Shown piece after piece: positions 1-10,050 of a DNA stretch of 64,000 bases. Below the pieces are notes generated by a model. It did not search any database, was not told the DNA's origin, and saw nothing but the letters and a program-made list of their open reading frames with translations. The DNA is from Gigaspora margarita (taxonomy: Eukaryota > Glomeromycota > Glomeromycetes > Diversisporales > Gigasporaceae), in assembly GCA_009809945.1 (NCBI GenBank), contig WTPW01000500.1:124001-188000 (forward strand). Reading direction: 5' to 3'. The number at the start of each line of letters is the position of its first letter. Within the stretch, counting starts at the first letter, position 1. The position numbers and the translations under genes are program-made.

Positions 1-1587
1 TAAAAAATAAAGCTAAAATTTTGGTTGTTTTTTTATATATGTTTATTTTTAACTTGAATAAAACAATTCAAGAAATTCTGAGCTTCTAAAATAGTTTTTT
101 ATCCAAATGTGAAGAGCTAGAGAACTAGTATTAATAAGTAAAATGAAATATTTAAATAAACATATAATTTTTGTAGAAATAACAATTATAAAAACAATTA
201 TTTGAACCAATACTCTTTTATATTAATTTTTAAGCCATTCTATCAATAATTTATAAGAGACACAAAATTTGCATTTACCTAATAGAAACTTGGAGAAATT
301 AGTAAATCCAAAATTCTAAACTGTGATCACTACCGATCTGATTACTAGATAATTTTGGCTATAAAAATAGTATAAACAAAGTTCTTTTTCTTGAATAAAT
401 GTATTATATAATTTTATTTTTTTTGTTTTTCATTTCTAAAAGAAATATAATATTAACTACTAAATCAAATTTATCTGACCTAATTAGCAATTCAACTAAA
501 TCTCTAGACTAAATTTAATTTAAAGTAAATTTATTATAATAGATTTTACTACTTTAAAAATAGTTAGTTCATTTTATATATTTGTTTCATTTGTTCTCTC
601 TTTTGAGAGTCCTAAAAAATAATTAATTGAAAAATTAACTTTACATAGCCAAAGAGTGATTAAGATGTATGTATAAAATAGATATATAATGAAAAAATCT
701 GAATTGCTAAAAGGATCTAATTTCATAGCTACCTTATTTGTAATAATCACATGCTATACTGTTACCAAAGAACTTTATTATATACAATTTTGTTAAAATT
801 GCAGATTATTTAACCAGAATTAAAATCGGTTTGTTATAATTCTGGCTGAATAATCTGCAAAATTGGCCAGAGTTATAAACAAGATATTCCTCAACCAAGT
901 TTAAATCATCATCTAAAAAATTTTCAAATCATGTGATATATATTATTTATATATTTGTTAATATTATATTTTTATTATTGTTCATTTATATTAATAAGAA
1001 GTTTTATTTATAAATTAATTATACTATTAATTATACAAAGTTATACAATCTAAAAATTTTTGAGTAGCAATATAACCCTAGTTGGTTTTTCTATTTATTA
1101 AATAATACAAATATAATAATATTAATATTAAGCAATAAATATTCATTTATTAGCCAGAATATTAAGAATTTAATATTGTCATAATATTAGCTAGTTAGTC
1201 AAACTACTCTGACTAGCTAATACTAGTAGAGCTATTAATCAGTCCATCTAGTTTATCCTAGTTAAAAAACTGCTAGTCTTTTAAAAAACCAGACCAGACT
1301 ATGGTCCAGGACTGAATAGGACTGAATAGAGCTAGGTTGAACAGACTGATAAGGCCACACCAAGTTAAAACTATATTTAATATAACCTTCTCTCCTCTTT
1401 TTGAGCCTCAGATAGAGGGGGTAATAAACATCACTTAATATAAAAATCATATTAACTGTTCAAAAAAAAAATTTTTTTAGCCAATCAAAATCTCATGTTT
1501 TTTTACCCTTCCTCCTAATGCTTAGAGGTGTAGATTATTTATTAGTATTATATTAAACATAGAATCAAATTAATATGGCCTAGACTA
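1..1587. other. AT-rich intergenic DNA, no gene seen
   Basis: No reading frame here has codon structure or motifs I recognise. The only structure I can support is the imperfect hairpin near 791-872, listed separately. A slightly more GC-balanced patch at about 1255-1420 may be an old repeat fragment, but I could not match it to anything convincingly. Confidence 0.5.
791..872. repeat. Short inverted repeat (hairpin)
   Basis: The left arm (about 791-823) and right arm (about 836-872) pair through GCAGATTATT..CCAGAATTA and TAATTCTGG..AATAATCTGC with a loop of roughly 12 bases. It is probably the remnant of a miniature inverted-repeat element. No target duplication was identified. Confidence 0.45.
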
Positions 1588-2080
1588 CTTTTTTTGAACA
1601 AAGTCACCCAAAAAATCAGTAGCTTATTTTTGAATAAAAAGGTTATTTAGCAATTGCAAGTAGTTGCTATATAGTAAAGTTCAAATTTTATTATATTCAT
1701 CGATTATAAGCATTTAAGTAAATATGTTTAGAAGATCAAAATATATATACTCCAAAATTTTCATACAAATCAGAGAACTTTTAGTTTTAATTTTTAATTT
1801 TTATATTTGTTAAATATATTTTTTTAACAAATTTTAATTTTTCATCAAACGCAAAAATTAAAAGGCAAATAATAAAATGTTTATGAATCTTGCTAAAAAT
1901 TATAAAGTATGTGTATTTTATCTCCTAAATACATTTACATAAATGATAATAATCAATTTACATAGTAGAATTTGGTTTTTACTATGTAATAACTATTGTT
2001 AATCATGGGGGTAGCTTATTTTCAGATTAAAGACATTTTTAGATTTTTTGACCAAAAGAAGGAGCCTATTTTTGAACACA
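1588..2080. mobile_element. Fold-back element, family of 31584-32100
   Basis: An imperfect long inverted repeat of about 490 bp. The left arm reads AGTAGTTGCTATATAGTAAAG then TCATCGATTATAAGC. The right arm carries the reverse complements (near 1940-2010), and the arms meet around 1810-1830 in an AT-rich centre. The same element, less diverged, lies at 31584-32100 inside another element, so this is a dispersed family. No coding potential is seen; it is likely non-autonomous. Confidence 0.6.
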
Positions 2081-2500
2081 TAAAGTAGTACCATATAGTA
2101 TATTGAAAAGTATAAATATACTTGGCAGTATGGTTAGAAAAATTCTAAATGGTCTAAAAGAGCTAAAATAAATTTATAGCATTCTTAAGCTCCTAAATAT
2201 TATTGAATTTTTAGATTTTCTATCACCTTTTTACAGCTAATAAAATTGCTGTATTTTTGTATTTTGGTTTGTTTAATGCTCCCTCCTTCTTCTTACAGAA
2301 TATTTTTTTATGTTAAATACAAAATCAACTTGGAGTGGCCTAATCAATATAATACTTTTTTGCTATAATAATGAAATTAAATTCTTATCAATGTGTACCA
2401 ATATTAAAAAAACTAATAATCTATAATTTGACAATAATAGTACATACAGATTGAACAAATTACACTTATTTCAGATTTGAACAATATACTGTATTTGTAT

Positions 2501-2638
2501 AGGCATTGTTTTGGAACATGAGTTTGAGGCAAGCTAATAGTTAATTTAGGCAAATGCAAATTATAATTTTTATTATTAAAAATTCTTAGCTAAATTATCA
2601 TTAACTTTTTTCAAACTCATGTTCCAAAATAATGCTCA
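2501..2638. mobile_element. MITE, about 138 bp
   Basis: Terminal inverted repeats of about 27 bp: the left end contains TTTTGGAACATGAGTTTGA and the right end contains TCAAACTCATGTTCCAAAA. The centre is short, AT-rich and non-coding. The duplicated target is uncertain. Confidence 0.6.
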
Positions 2639-2742
2639 TAGGTATTATTTTGCACAAATATAGTGCAAATTGTAAATCCACTAATCATGTCTAGTAATGT
2701 GCTATTTATATGATGTCAAATTTTTTAGTATATAGTATAGTA

Positions 2743-2912
2743 GGACCCCGAAATATAATAGATAGGTTAGGTTAATTATAAAATTACTAAAAATAAAAAG
2801 ATCTGCAAAAAACCTTAAAAATAAGCAAAAATTACTAAAAATAAAAAATTTTGCATAAAACCCCCAAATAAGCAAACTAATACCTGACCTATCTATGTTT
2901 ATTTTGGGGTTC
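2743..2912. mobile_element. TA-flanked MITE, 170 bp
   Basis: The ends are GGACCCCGAAAT and ATTTTGGGGTTC, followed inward by paired AGATAGGT and ACCTATCT. TA dinucleotides flank both sides (2741-2742, 2913-2914), as expected for Tc1/mariner-type target use. The interior holds a short internal direct repeat (AAAATTACTAAAAATAAAAA) and no coding sequence. Confidence 0.65.
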
Positions 2913-3015
2913 TAGTATAGTTCGTACAGTATATATAGTACTTATATATTGCTTTAGTGATTATATTTTTAATCTTTTTTAATATTAGTCTATATTACAA
3001 TTAATATAATATATA

Positions 3016-3028
3016 AAGATATTTTAAT
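3016..3028. repeat. Target-site duplication of R1 copy 1
   Basis: AAGATATTTTAAT, repeated exactly at 4195-4207 on the other side of the 3029-4194 element. Confidence 0.75.
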
Positions 3029-4194
3029 TTTTTTTTTTTCACTTAGGCAGTTTCGCCAGTACTTTATTAAGATACTTAGTATATTGCTACAATAATACAC
3101 TTGTTTACTCCTAATTTGCAAGTCTGACATCATCCGGCTGCCATCATTAGATGGTGCCCAAATGCAACCTACTGCACTAATTTGAAGACTAATCTAAAAA
3201 CTAGAGGCTATGTTAAACTAGCCTAAGTGCCACACCAAAATAGCTTCTTCTCTCCTTCGTATTCCTTTACGAACAAGGAATTTTATAAGGACAAAATAAG
3301 GAGAGGGGTAAAGAAAAAAAATGCAAGCCAAGAAAATGAGAAATAGAAAAAATAAAAGAAAAACAAGTATAACAAAGAATGGAAGGGAAAACAAAAAAGA
3401 AAAAAAACCACATGGTCTAACACGAAGGCTAGTCTAACAAAAAAAACAAAACAAAACAAAAAGAAGAAAAAGAGTACACTATTATAACCCGTGCCAGGTT
3501 AATAAAAATTATATGACAAATGCGACTATTGTATATCTCTATTTTAAAGCTTCGCCTTAATTTATATCGACTTCCGACCTGACATCCAACCTCGGATATC
3601 CCTTGACTATCGAACGTAGCACCATCATAAAGAGTAGCCCGATCTGAATGTAGCAGCATCATAAAGAGTAGCACCGATACCGTATCCGTAAACAAACACG
3701 TCATGTGGTCACATCCTACTGGGTCCGTCCGAGTTTGGAAACGTAAACAATGCCGATCTTCTGATGGGGGTATACCAAATCGCCACTTTTTGTCAAAAAT
3801 TTTGGGAAGACGGCAGAAAAACGGGAGAAGTGAAAAAAGAGGATTCACTTGTACGAAATTTACAGGAGTGTGTGGTCAGAAAACTCATTTCTTTGTTGTT
3901 CCCCATTGTTTTACCACAAGATACTTCGTCGACGGATACTGCCTTGCGTCTCCACCAGAATTTCTTGTACCAAGGGCACCAACTGCTAGTTATCTTGCAG
4001 AACCGACGCTTCTGGCTTGCGTGTCGAATATAAGAGAGGAGTACCTGCAGCTACAGTTGACCTTTCTAAAAACCGTATACTTGTGTTATCCTACAGTACT
4101 TTAAGTATCTGGCAACGCTCTAACAAAGAACTTTTTGTTTTTCTTCCGTTAAAAATTTGGTCCAGGTGATCGTCGGAAAGAGTTGTGTATTAGC
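3029..4194 (-). mobile_element. Retroposon with 13-bp TSD (family R1)
   Basis: The element lies on the minus strand and ends in a poly(A) tail (plus-strand poly-T at about 3028-3039) just after an AATAAAG signal. It is bracketed by a 13-bp direct repeat, AAGATATTTTAAT, at 3016-3028 and 4195-4207. This is the signature of target-primed reverse transcription. A shorter, more decayed copy lies at 7203-8122. Both copies share the 5' end (ACTCTTTCCGACGATCACC here) and a 3' segment containing CCGGATGATGTCAG. I see no tRNA box A/B head and no reverse transcriptase. It is therefore a non-autonomous retroposon or a heavily deleted LINE; the short ORFs inside are not recognisable proteins. Confidence 0.75.
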
Positions 4195-4425
4195 AAGATA
4201 TTTTAATAATAAATATTTAATATATCAAATTAGTAGTATATTAATAAATATAGTTTATTGTATCAATATTTAAGTTGTTTGAAGTTAATTTTTTAGTTAA
4301 TATCTGTTTCTAGAACTCTCGAAAGGAGGAATGGGCAAATAAAATAAGTATATAAAATAAGGGAATTGCTGTTTCCACTATGTATTTGCTATTTCCACTA
4401 TGGTTACACAAGATTTTCTATTTTT

Positions 4426-5166
4426 TTTTTTAAAATTTCTTCGGGCATACACCCGAACCCACGTGTTTGCAGTCTTTTATTAAGGTCATTAGTCATGGGA
4501 CCCAACTGGGCCCTACATTTATTTGTATATTTGTAACGATCTACATATGTTCAACTATTACTAATTTTAAGTTCTGCCATGGCTAACCGGCTAAGCCAAC
4601 CTATTTTTAATTCCAGCTGAACCTAATCAGCTGACCTATTTACTACCGGGGGATTTAACTGGAACTAACCAAGTAATTCTTATACCAACTGAACCTAATC
4701 AGCTGACCCATTTACAACCAGGGGATTTAACCGGGACTTTATTTCAACTGAACTCAATCGGCTAACCCATTTACAACCAGAGGATTTTACTGGGACTATC
4801 CAAGTATTCTTAAGAGGGAACTGGAACTAGCAGCGGATGAGTTCGACCAGACTCCAACTCCCGTTCCAAATTTTCTAGAAGTTTTTCACCCCTGAGGCCA
4901 CACATAGCAGAAAGGAACTTGAGGACCAAAGACCCCGTTAGAGCAAGTTACACAACATCTATCAAAAATGTCCCGAGAGCCTTTATCAAGCCAAACCTAA
5001 CATGTGGCTGAGCCGTCCAAACACGGTCCTAGTATCCTAATTCAAGTCGTCCTTCACATGATCGTGTGTAGTTATTTTGCCGTTCGTAGGACTTGAACTG
5101 GCGACCTTATGTAAAGAAGTGGCAATGTCCTGGGAGCGCAACCACTATGCTATCGACCCGCAGGAC
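4426..5166 (-). mobile_element. tRNA-headed SINE, 15-bp TSD
   Basis: Read on the minus strand, the 5' end is tRNA-like. Box A-like TAGCATAGTGGTTGCGCT is followed about 40 bases later by box B-like AGTTCAAGTCC, and the first bases could form part of an acceptor stem. The 3' end is GGTGTATGCCCGAAG followed by an A-rich tail. A 15-bp target duplication, AGATTTTCTATTTTT, sits at 4411-4425 and 5167-5181. The body contains a three-unit tandem repeat (4613-4810). It has no coding capacity and would depend on a LINE. Its tail differs from that of the SINE at 53805-54327, so the two probably rely on different LINEs. Confidence 0.8.
4613..4810. repeat. Three-unit tandem repeat inside the SINE
   Basis: Three diverged units of about 55-72 bp share ACTGAACCTAATCAGCTGACC and CCAGGGGATTTAAC.GGGACT. 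A fourth, more degenerate partial unit may precede them near 4576-4610. This internal expansion makes the SINE unusually long. Confidence 0.65.
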
Positions 5167-5415
5167 AGATTTTCTATTTTTAGAATTAATATAATATATT
5201 ATAAAATTATATTCTAACTTTATCTTTAACTCTAACCCTAATTCTAACTCTAAAACTAATAAGTAAACTTTCTTTGGCTTCTAATTAAAAGTTGTAGAGC
5301 TCAGTTTTCTGATTCTAATAGTAGTTAAATCATCAAAATCGGTCTGGTGGATCCCAATAAACTTGGGATCAAAGAAGAGAACATAAGGATCAGCAAATTC
5401 ACTATTACGCAAACT

Positions 5416-5795
5416 ATTTATTTTTTTTACATACGTTTTGAAACATTTTTTATTGTAGTGAAAAATTTTACTAAGAAAATAATAAAACTTGTTTTAAAAA
5501 ACTAGCATTTTTTTGAGCCAAAGACCAACTTTATTTAAGAGCCAAAGTCAATTGTAATAATAAAATTCTGCGCAAATTATGATTTTTCGTTGATGGCTTT
5601 TTTCTAACTTGGATTTTACATACGTTTTGAAACATTTTTTATCGTAATGAAAAATTTTACTAAGAAAATAATAAATACATCTTAAGAAACTAGCATTTTT
5701 TTGAGTCAAAGAATAACTTTACTTAAGAGCTCAAAGCCAATTATCATAATAAAATTCTGCGCAAATCATAATTTTTTGTTTGATGGCCTTTCTAG
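5416..5795. repeat. Direct repeat pair in the loop of the inverted-repeat element
   Basis: Two copies about 200 bp apart start with TTTACATACGTTTTGAAACA and run through AAATTTTACTAAGAAAATAA and AAAATTCTGCGCAAAT. They differ by scattered substitutions and small indels. They form the unpaired centre between the inverted arms. Confidence 0.65.
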
Positions 5796-6087
5796 CTTTG
5801 TGTAATAGTGAATTTGCTGATCTTTATATTCTCTTCTTTGATCCCAAGTATCTTGGGATCCACTAGGCTGATTTTGATGATTTAACTACCATTAGAATCA
5901 GGAAAATGAGCTCTACTACTTTAATTAGAAGCCAAAGAAGGTTTATTTATTAGTTTTTAGAGTTAGAGTTAGGGTTAGGATTAAAGTTAGAAGTAGAATT
6001 AGATACAGTATATTATTTTAATTCTAAAAATAGAAAATCTTGTATGACCATGGTGGAAATAGCAAAATACCATGGTGGATAGTGCTA

Positions 6088-6494
6088 AAAATTTTGTTGA
6101 TTATTTACTTATAAAATTGAATTTAATTGGTTAAAATTTTTATATGTTTTTTAATTTTTTTTATATATAGTACTGAAAATTTTAAACTTATAAATTTAAA
6201 ATTGCATCTTCTAAATAATAAGCAAAAAAATCTTAAAATAAAATACATAGTTTGATAGACTTTGTTAAAAGCTATCAAATTACGTATTTTATTTTGCAAC
6301 TTTAAAATTTTTTATTGAGAAGATACAATTTAAAAAAATTATTAATTGATTTGATGTCTTTAGACTGTTCGCACCATATTATATTATAATAATTATTTAT
6401 TTTATAAAATTATTTTTTTAGACTAAATTTAAATAAATATTTTGTTGATTAATTTACTTTTTAATTTTTTATAAATAGATATTATTATTTTTAT
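6088..6494. other. AT-rich spacer
   Basis: A local inverted repeat is visible near 6180-6330, in which AAAATACATAGTTTGATAG pairs with CTATCAAATTACGTATTTT. Nothing codes here. Confidence 0.4.
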
Positions 6495-6742
6495 TTGTAG
6501 TTCTGGCTACATGTAACCATATTTAATACTTTCTATAATAATTTAAAATTTTACTAGGATAACCCTGTTGTGTTACTAAGCAAAAAATGATCCTCTTACA
6601 ATTCTATAACTTTGACTTTAACCCTAATTCTAACTCTAACACTGACTTTAACTCTAACCAATTATTTTAATAGTATAGCTATATGTAGCATCTGGCTAAA
6701 AATTTAGCTTAATAGTATAGCTACATATAGCCCTAGCTACAA
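6495..6742. mobile_element. TIR element with telomere-like tract
   Basis: The ends pair as TTGTAGTTCTGGCTACATGT and TATAGCCCTAGCTACAA. The interior carries ACTTTAACCCTAATTCTAAC and ACTAGGATAACCCTGT, which resemble the interior of the element at 37718-38392 (ACTAGGGTAACCCC, CTAACCCTAATTCC). It is therefore one of a dispersed family that carries short telomere-like strings. Confidence 0.5.
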
Positions 6743-7186
6743 ATAAATTCATTCTTATTTTTAATATAAAAAAAGATATTTTTTAATTTAATAATTGACT
6801 AGTTTATCTAAAAATAATCTAAAAATAGGCTAATATTTTAATTATTTACTTATATTATACAATAGCTATAAATAATTATTTATAATATATACTGTACTGT
6901 ACTGATTAAAAAAATCTCATTTTATAATATCCTCATGTAAGGAATGTGTACACATTTGAAAATTTTCTAGTTTGTGATATAGATCCTTTGCCATATAATA
7001 TATGCAGGTATTTTATAAGTTTTAGTTAGGTAATTTGTTTTAGATCCCAGGTCTTTTAATCAATGCGGTGTGGTAGATTTTTTTTAACTCTTTGATAGTC
7101 TTGTTAGTGCTCAAATTCAAAATTCACTATAAACCTAGCAAGTTTATATAATGCAATAACTTAATATCATTTAGTAAAATGTTACA
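6743..7186. other. AT-rich spacer, no gene seen
   Basis: No coding frame, repeat pair or motif that I can support. Confidence 0.4.
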
Positions 7187-7202
7187 AATATTAATATTTT
7201 AA

Positions 7203-8122
7203 TTTTTTTTTTTTTAACCTTTGGCAAATCTCGCTGTGACTTTATTTGTATAGTTTTATGCATGCTAATGAGCTATACATTGATTAATCTACTACTTAAA
7301 AATAAAAGCCTGACATCATCCGGTTACTTCTATGAGCACCTAAATGTAATCCACTGCACTAACTCACAGATGAGCTAGAGTTGGGGTAGTTTGCCTAAAA
7401 ACTATCGCCAAGAAGGAATTTAACCTTAATGGGCCCAACCATTCAAAAACAAGTTCGAAAAAGAAAATGAAAAAGGAAAAAAAAAGGGAGGTATAAATTG
7501 GGAAAGAGCTACAAAACCTATACGAGAACCAAAAAATAAAACAAAAAACAAAAAAAGAAAAAAAAAGAGAAGGCAAAAAGAGAAAAGTAATAAAAATTAT
7601 ATAATACTGCGTGATATAAATCACCTAAGTATTATATGTACAAAAACAAAAATATAAGAATATTCTGGAATTTCATTTCTCTGATCAACCTACTCCTCTG
7701 TCCCGAGGGGGTATGCTGAATTTCCCACTTTTTGTCCAAAAATCCAGAAAAAAACTTCAAGCAGGAATATGGTATTGGGTGTATGATATTTATGTGCTTG
7801 TTACTAAAAATCCTTAAAGAAAGTATTGAAAAACTCATTTTTAAGTTCACCGCCTAGCCAACTATAAGAGACCTTCGTTGACAAAAGGAATATTGCCTTC
7901 TATCTGAATTTTTTGTACCAAGGGCACTGTCTGCCTGTTATTTTGCACAACCGATGCTTCTGGCTTGCTTGCTGAATATATAAAGGAGTCCCAAAGGAGA
8001 ATAGCAAAGATATTGACCTTTATAAAAACCAGTATTATAGTTGCTTCATCTTTTACTAAAAAAATTTTTGTTTTTCTTTTGTTCGGAATTTTTGTACAAG
8101 TGATCATCAGAAAGAGTTCTCC
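7203..8122 (-). mobile_element. Retroposon R1, second copy, 16-bp TSD
   Basis: Same family as 3029-4194. The minus-strand 5' end is ACTCTTTCTGATGATCACTT, a shared middle carries GTGCCCTTGGTACAA, the shared 3' segment carries CCGGATGATGTCAG, and a poly(A) tail shows as plus-strand poly-T at about 7203-7215. The target duplication is AATATTAATATTTTAA at 7187-7202 and 8123-8138. Compared with the first copy it has several internal deletions and many substitutions. No protein is encoded. Confidence 0.75.
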
Positions 8123-8264
8123 AATATTAATATTTTAAATAATTTTATTAAAATTATTAAAAATATTATTTTATTGAAATTTTACTAATTGATAATATTA
8201 ATATTTTATATAATTTTATTAAAATTATTAAAAATATTATTTTATTGAAATTTTACTAATTGAT
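8123..8264. repeat. 71-bp tandem duplication, two units
   Basis: Units 8123-8193 and 8194-8264 are nearly identical (one difference seen, A versus T near the start). The first 16 bp of unit 1 are also the right-hand target duplication of the R1 retroposon, so the duplication lies exactly at the insertion junction. Confidence 0.75.
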
Positions 8265-8473
8265 TCTAGTTTGTTGTACTAAATAAACTTGTTTAATATC
8301 AAAAATAAATGATTTTAGTATATTATATCTTATTTGTCTTAAAATTTGAAAAAACAATAGATTTAATCGAGATTTGTTTATAAAATCATGATTCTTATTT
8401 TAACAATCAATAAAAAACTTGATCTTTATATCATACATGCTGTTTCTTATATATTATTAAAATGTAATGTACA

Positions 8474-8607
8474 TTATCTGGCAAACTTATATGATCATGA
8501 AAAAATTTCTTACTGTTATTTTTTTTGTGTTATTACGTAATCATGTTATTCAAATTAAAACTCAGTGGGTGACTCCCTACCAATCATGATCATAAATTGC
8601 CAGATAA
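8474..8607. mobile_element. Palindromic MITE-like element
   Basis: The inverted ends include TATCTGGCAA..ATATGATCATGA on the left and TCATGATCATA..TTGCCAGATA on the right. It is adjacent to a second palindrome at 8609-8729. Non-coding. Confidence 0.5.
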
Positions 8608-8608
8608 C

Positions 8609-8729
8609 ACCATTATTAGGCAAATGTGTGAATATGGTAATTTGACAAATGATTGGCTACATGTGCTACAGAACAGCACGTGATCATTTGCCAAATTACT
8701 GTTATTCACCAATTTTTGCCCAATAATGT
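8609..8729. mobile_element. Palindromic MITE-like element
   Basis: CATTATTAGGCAAA..TGAATA.GGTAATTTG pairs with CAAATTAC..TATTCACC..TTTGCCCAATAATG, leaving a loop of about 30 bp near 8665. The short plus-strand frames crossing its right side are not recognisable. Confidence 0.5.
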
Positions 8730-8930
8730 ATATATAATCATCCAAAAAAATTTTATTCATTAATTTTTGGTTCTGATTTATCTGATAAAGCCAAGAAATG
8801 AAAGTTGCGCTTATGACAATAGCTTTGAATATTTTTTCTTGATCAGGATCCATGTATCGTCTTGTCAATTCAATATATCATTCTGGCATTCTTTTAGTGA
8901 ATTCAGATCATTGTGGATTTTTTTTTATCA

Positions 8931-9105
8931 TGCAGTCGCGCCTCTCTAAGTGCACACCCTCGGAACTATATAAAAAAACCCCAAAATTTGCACTTATAGG
9001 GAGTGTGTATTTAGAGAGGTTAAAATTTATAATTGTTATATTAGACCAATAGAGGTGTGCATCTAGATGAGTTTTCATAAACTTTACACCTAAGGGTGTG
9101 ACTAT
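8931..9105. mobile_element. Pogo/mariner-like MITE, copy of 15663-15858 family
   Basis: It starts with CAGTCGCGCCTCTCTAAGTG and ends with TAAGGGTGTGACTATA. Internal GTGCAC..TTAGAGAGG and the TTTATAATTGTTATAT block match the better preserved copy at 15663-15858. This copy is more diverged at both ends. Confidence 0.55.
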
Positions 9106-9124
9106 AGAATAGTATTGAATAAAA

Positions 9125-9720
9125 TTTAATCAAAGCTCTTATTCAGTTGATATCTCAGTCATGATGATTTCTAATCATAGATATCTGCTACTTGCATGAA
9201 TTTTCACCTTTTAAGACTTCTGGAGCAACGTAAGATAACACCCATAATTTCTCCTCTTGCGTTATGTAAATTATTTTGTAGAATATTTCCACTCTGAAGG
9301 CCTTCGATGGATGAATTCTTGAGAATAATTTGATTCAAGATCTGAAGTAACACAATGTAACAAGTTTAATTTGTCTCTCAACTCTAATAGTGCTACTTTA
9401 AGATTTTGTTTTAAAGTCATATACTCCAAAACTATGATAAATTAGATATTTTTCTAAATGATAAAAGTAAAAAATTCAATAATACTTTAATGATTACCTC
9501 ATCACTCGAACATGAATCGATTTAAGAGCTACATATACCCACAATCTTCTGCTTTTATCAAGCCAATATGCACAATAAATGGTCATAAATAACATTTCCT
9601 ATCTCTTGAACATTTTTAAATTCATTATAAGTAATCCATGTTAATTGATGTTTTCATCTTTTAATATTTTTTTAAATTATTAATGTATTCACATGATATT
9701 TGCTTACTTTTCTTGTAATT
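9125..9720 (-). pseudogene. Protein kinase pseudogene (Rhizophagus-type), heavily decayed
   Basis: On the minus strand, pieces of a kinase domain appear in the right order. An N-lobe piece with WITYNEFKNVQEIG lies near 9600-9640, followed by VALKSIH near 9510-9530. The catalytic-loop remnant reads EFIHR..SGNILQ near 9270-9300, and GVLPYVAPEVLKG and ADIY..IIMTEIS near 9130-9230. The pieces lie in different frames with several stops, so no product is expected. The APE motif region is unusually well kept. Its relatives are the catalytically active Ser/Thr and Tyr-kinase-like families expanded in this fungal group. Sel1 repeat remnants lie immediately 5' on the same strand (9780-10050), which suggests one unit of a tandem array. 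Confidence 0.65.
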
Positions 9721-9779
9721 CTTTCCATTTATACCAATTATTGACTCATTGTATGTCTCTCAGTACATCAATTCCATTT

Positions 9780-10050
9780 TGCAACAGATTCCATATTTAG
9801 ATTTTTAAAATATTCAAAAAACTTTTTTCATCTATTTCAACTCCTAACAATAACTAATATTAGATGCTCCATCAACATCCCTATATTAGCAGATTTTTGA
9901 TAATAAACGAATGTCTTATGTTCATCCTTCTTAACTCCAATCCCTTTCTTGCAACAATTTATCCATGTTCGCAGACTTTTCATAACAATTCGAATGCCTT
10001 CCTTCATTTTTCTTGACAACAATACCATGTTGATAATTGTATCCATGTTC
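9780..10050 (-). pseudogene. Sel1-repeat remnant
   Basis: Minus-strand fragments match Sel1-like tetratricopeptide repeats of the type in 13640-14600: YQHGIVVKKNE, then YEKSANMDK, then KGIGVKKDEHKTFVYYQKSA. They are spread over two frames, with the last full piece at about 9850-9960. At least two repeats can be seen. It is decayed and lies between the two kinase pseudogenes on the same strand. Confidence 0.6.

Larger units (their letters stand above)
4366..6087. mobile_element. Long inverted-repeat element, split by a SINE
   Basis: The outer ends pair as an imperfect inverted repeat: CTATTTCCACTATGGTTACA near 4390-4408 on the left, CCATGGTGGAAATAG on the right. The arms continue through telomere-like CTAACCCTAA / TTAGGGTTAGG tracts and through a core with GTAGAGCTC, GATTCTAATAGTAGTTAAAT and ATCGGTCTGGTGGATCCCAA. 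The left arm is interrupted by the SINE at 4426-5166; without it the element is about 980 bp. The centre holds two direct copies of about 180 bp (about 5416-5600 and 5616-5795). It is non-coding and belongs to the palindromic superfamily with the shared core. Confidence 0.7.

Noticed and set aside
3429-4104. Overlapping open frames of 89-139 codons on both strands
   Set aside because: They lie wholly inside the R1 retroposon, are not conserved as frames in the second copy at 7203-8122 and have no recognisable domain.
4426-5166. A functional tRNA gene at the right end (minus)
   Set aside because: Box A and B are present but arms and anticodon loop do not fold into a full cloverleaf. It is the head of a SINE with poly(A) and a target duplication.
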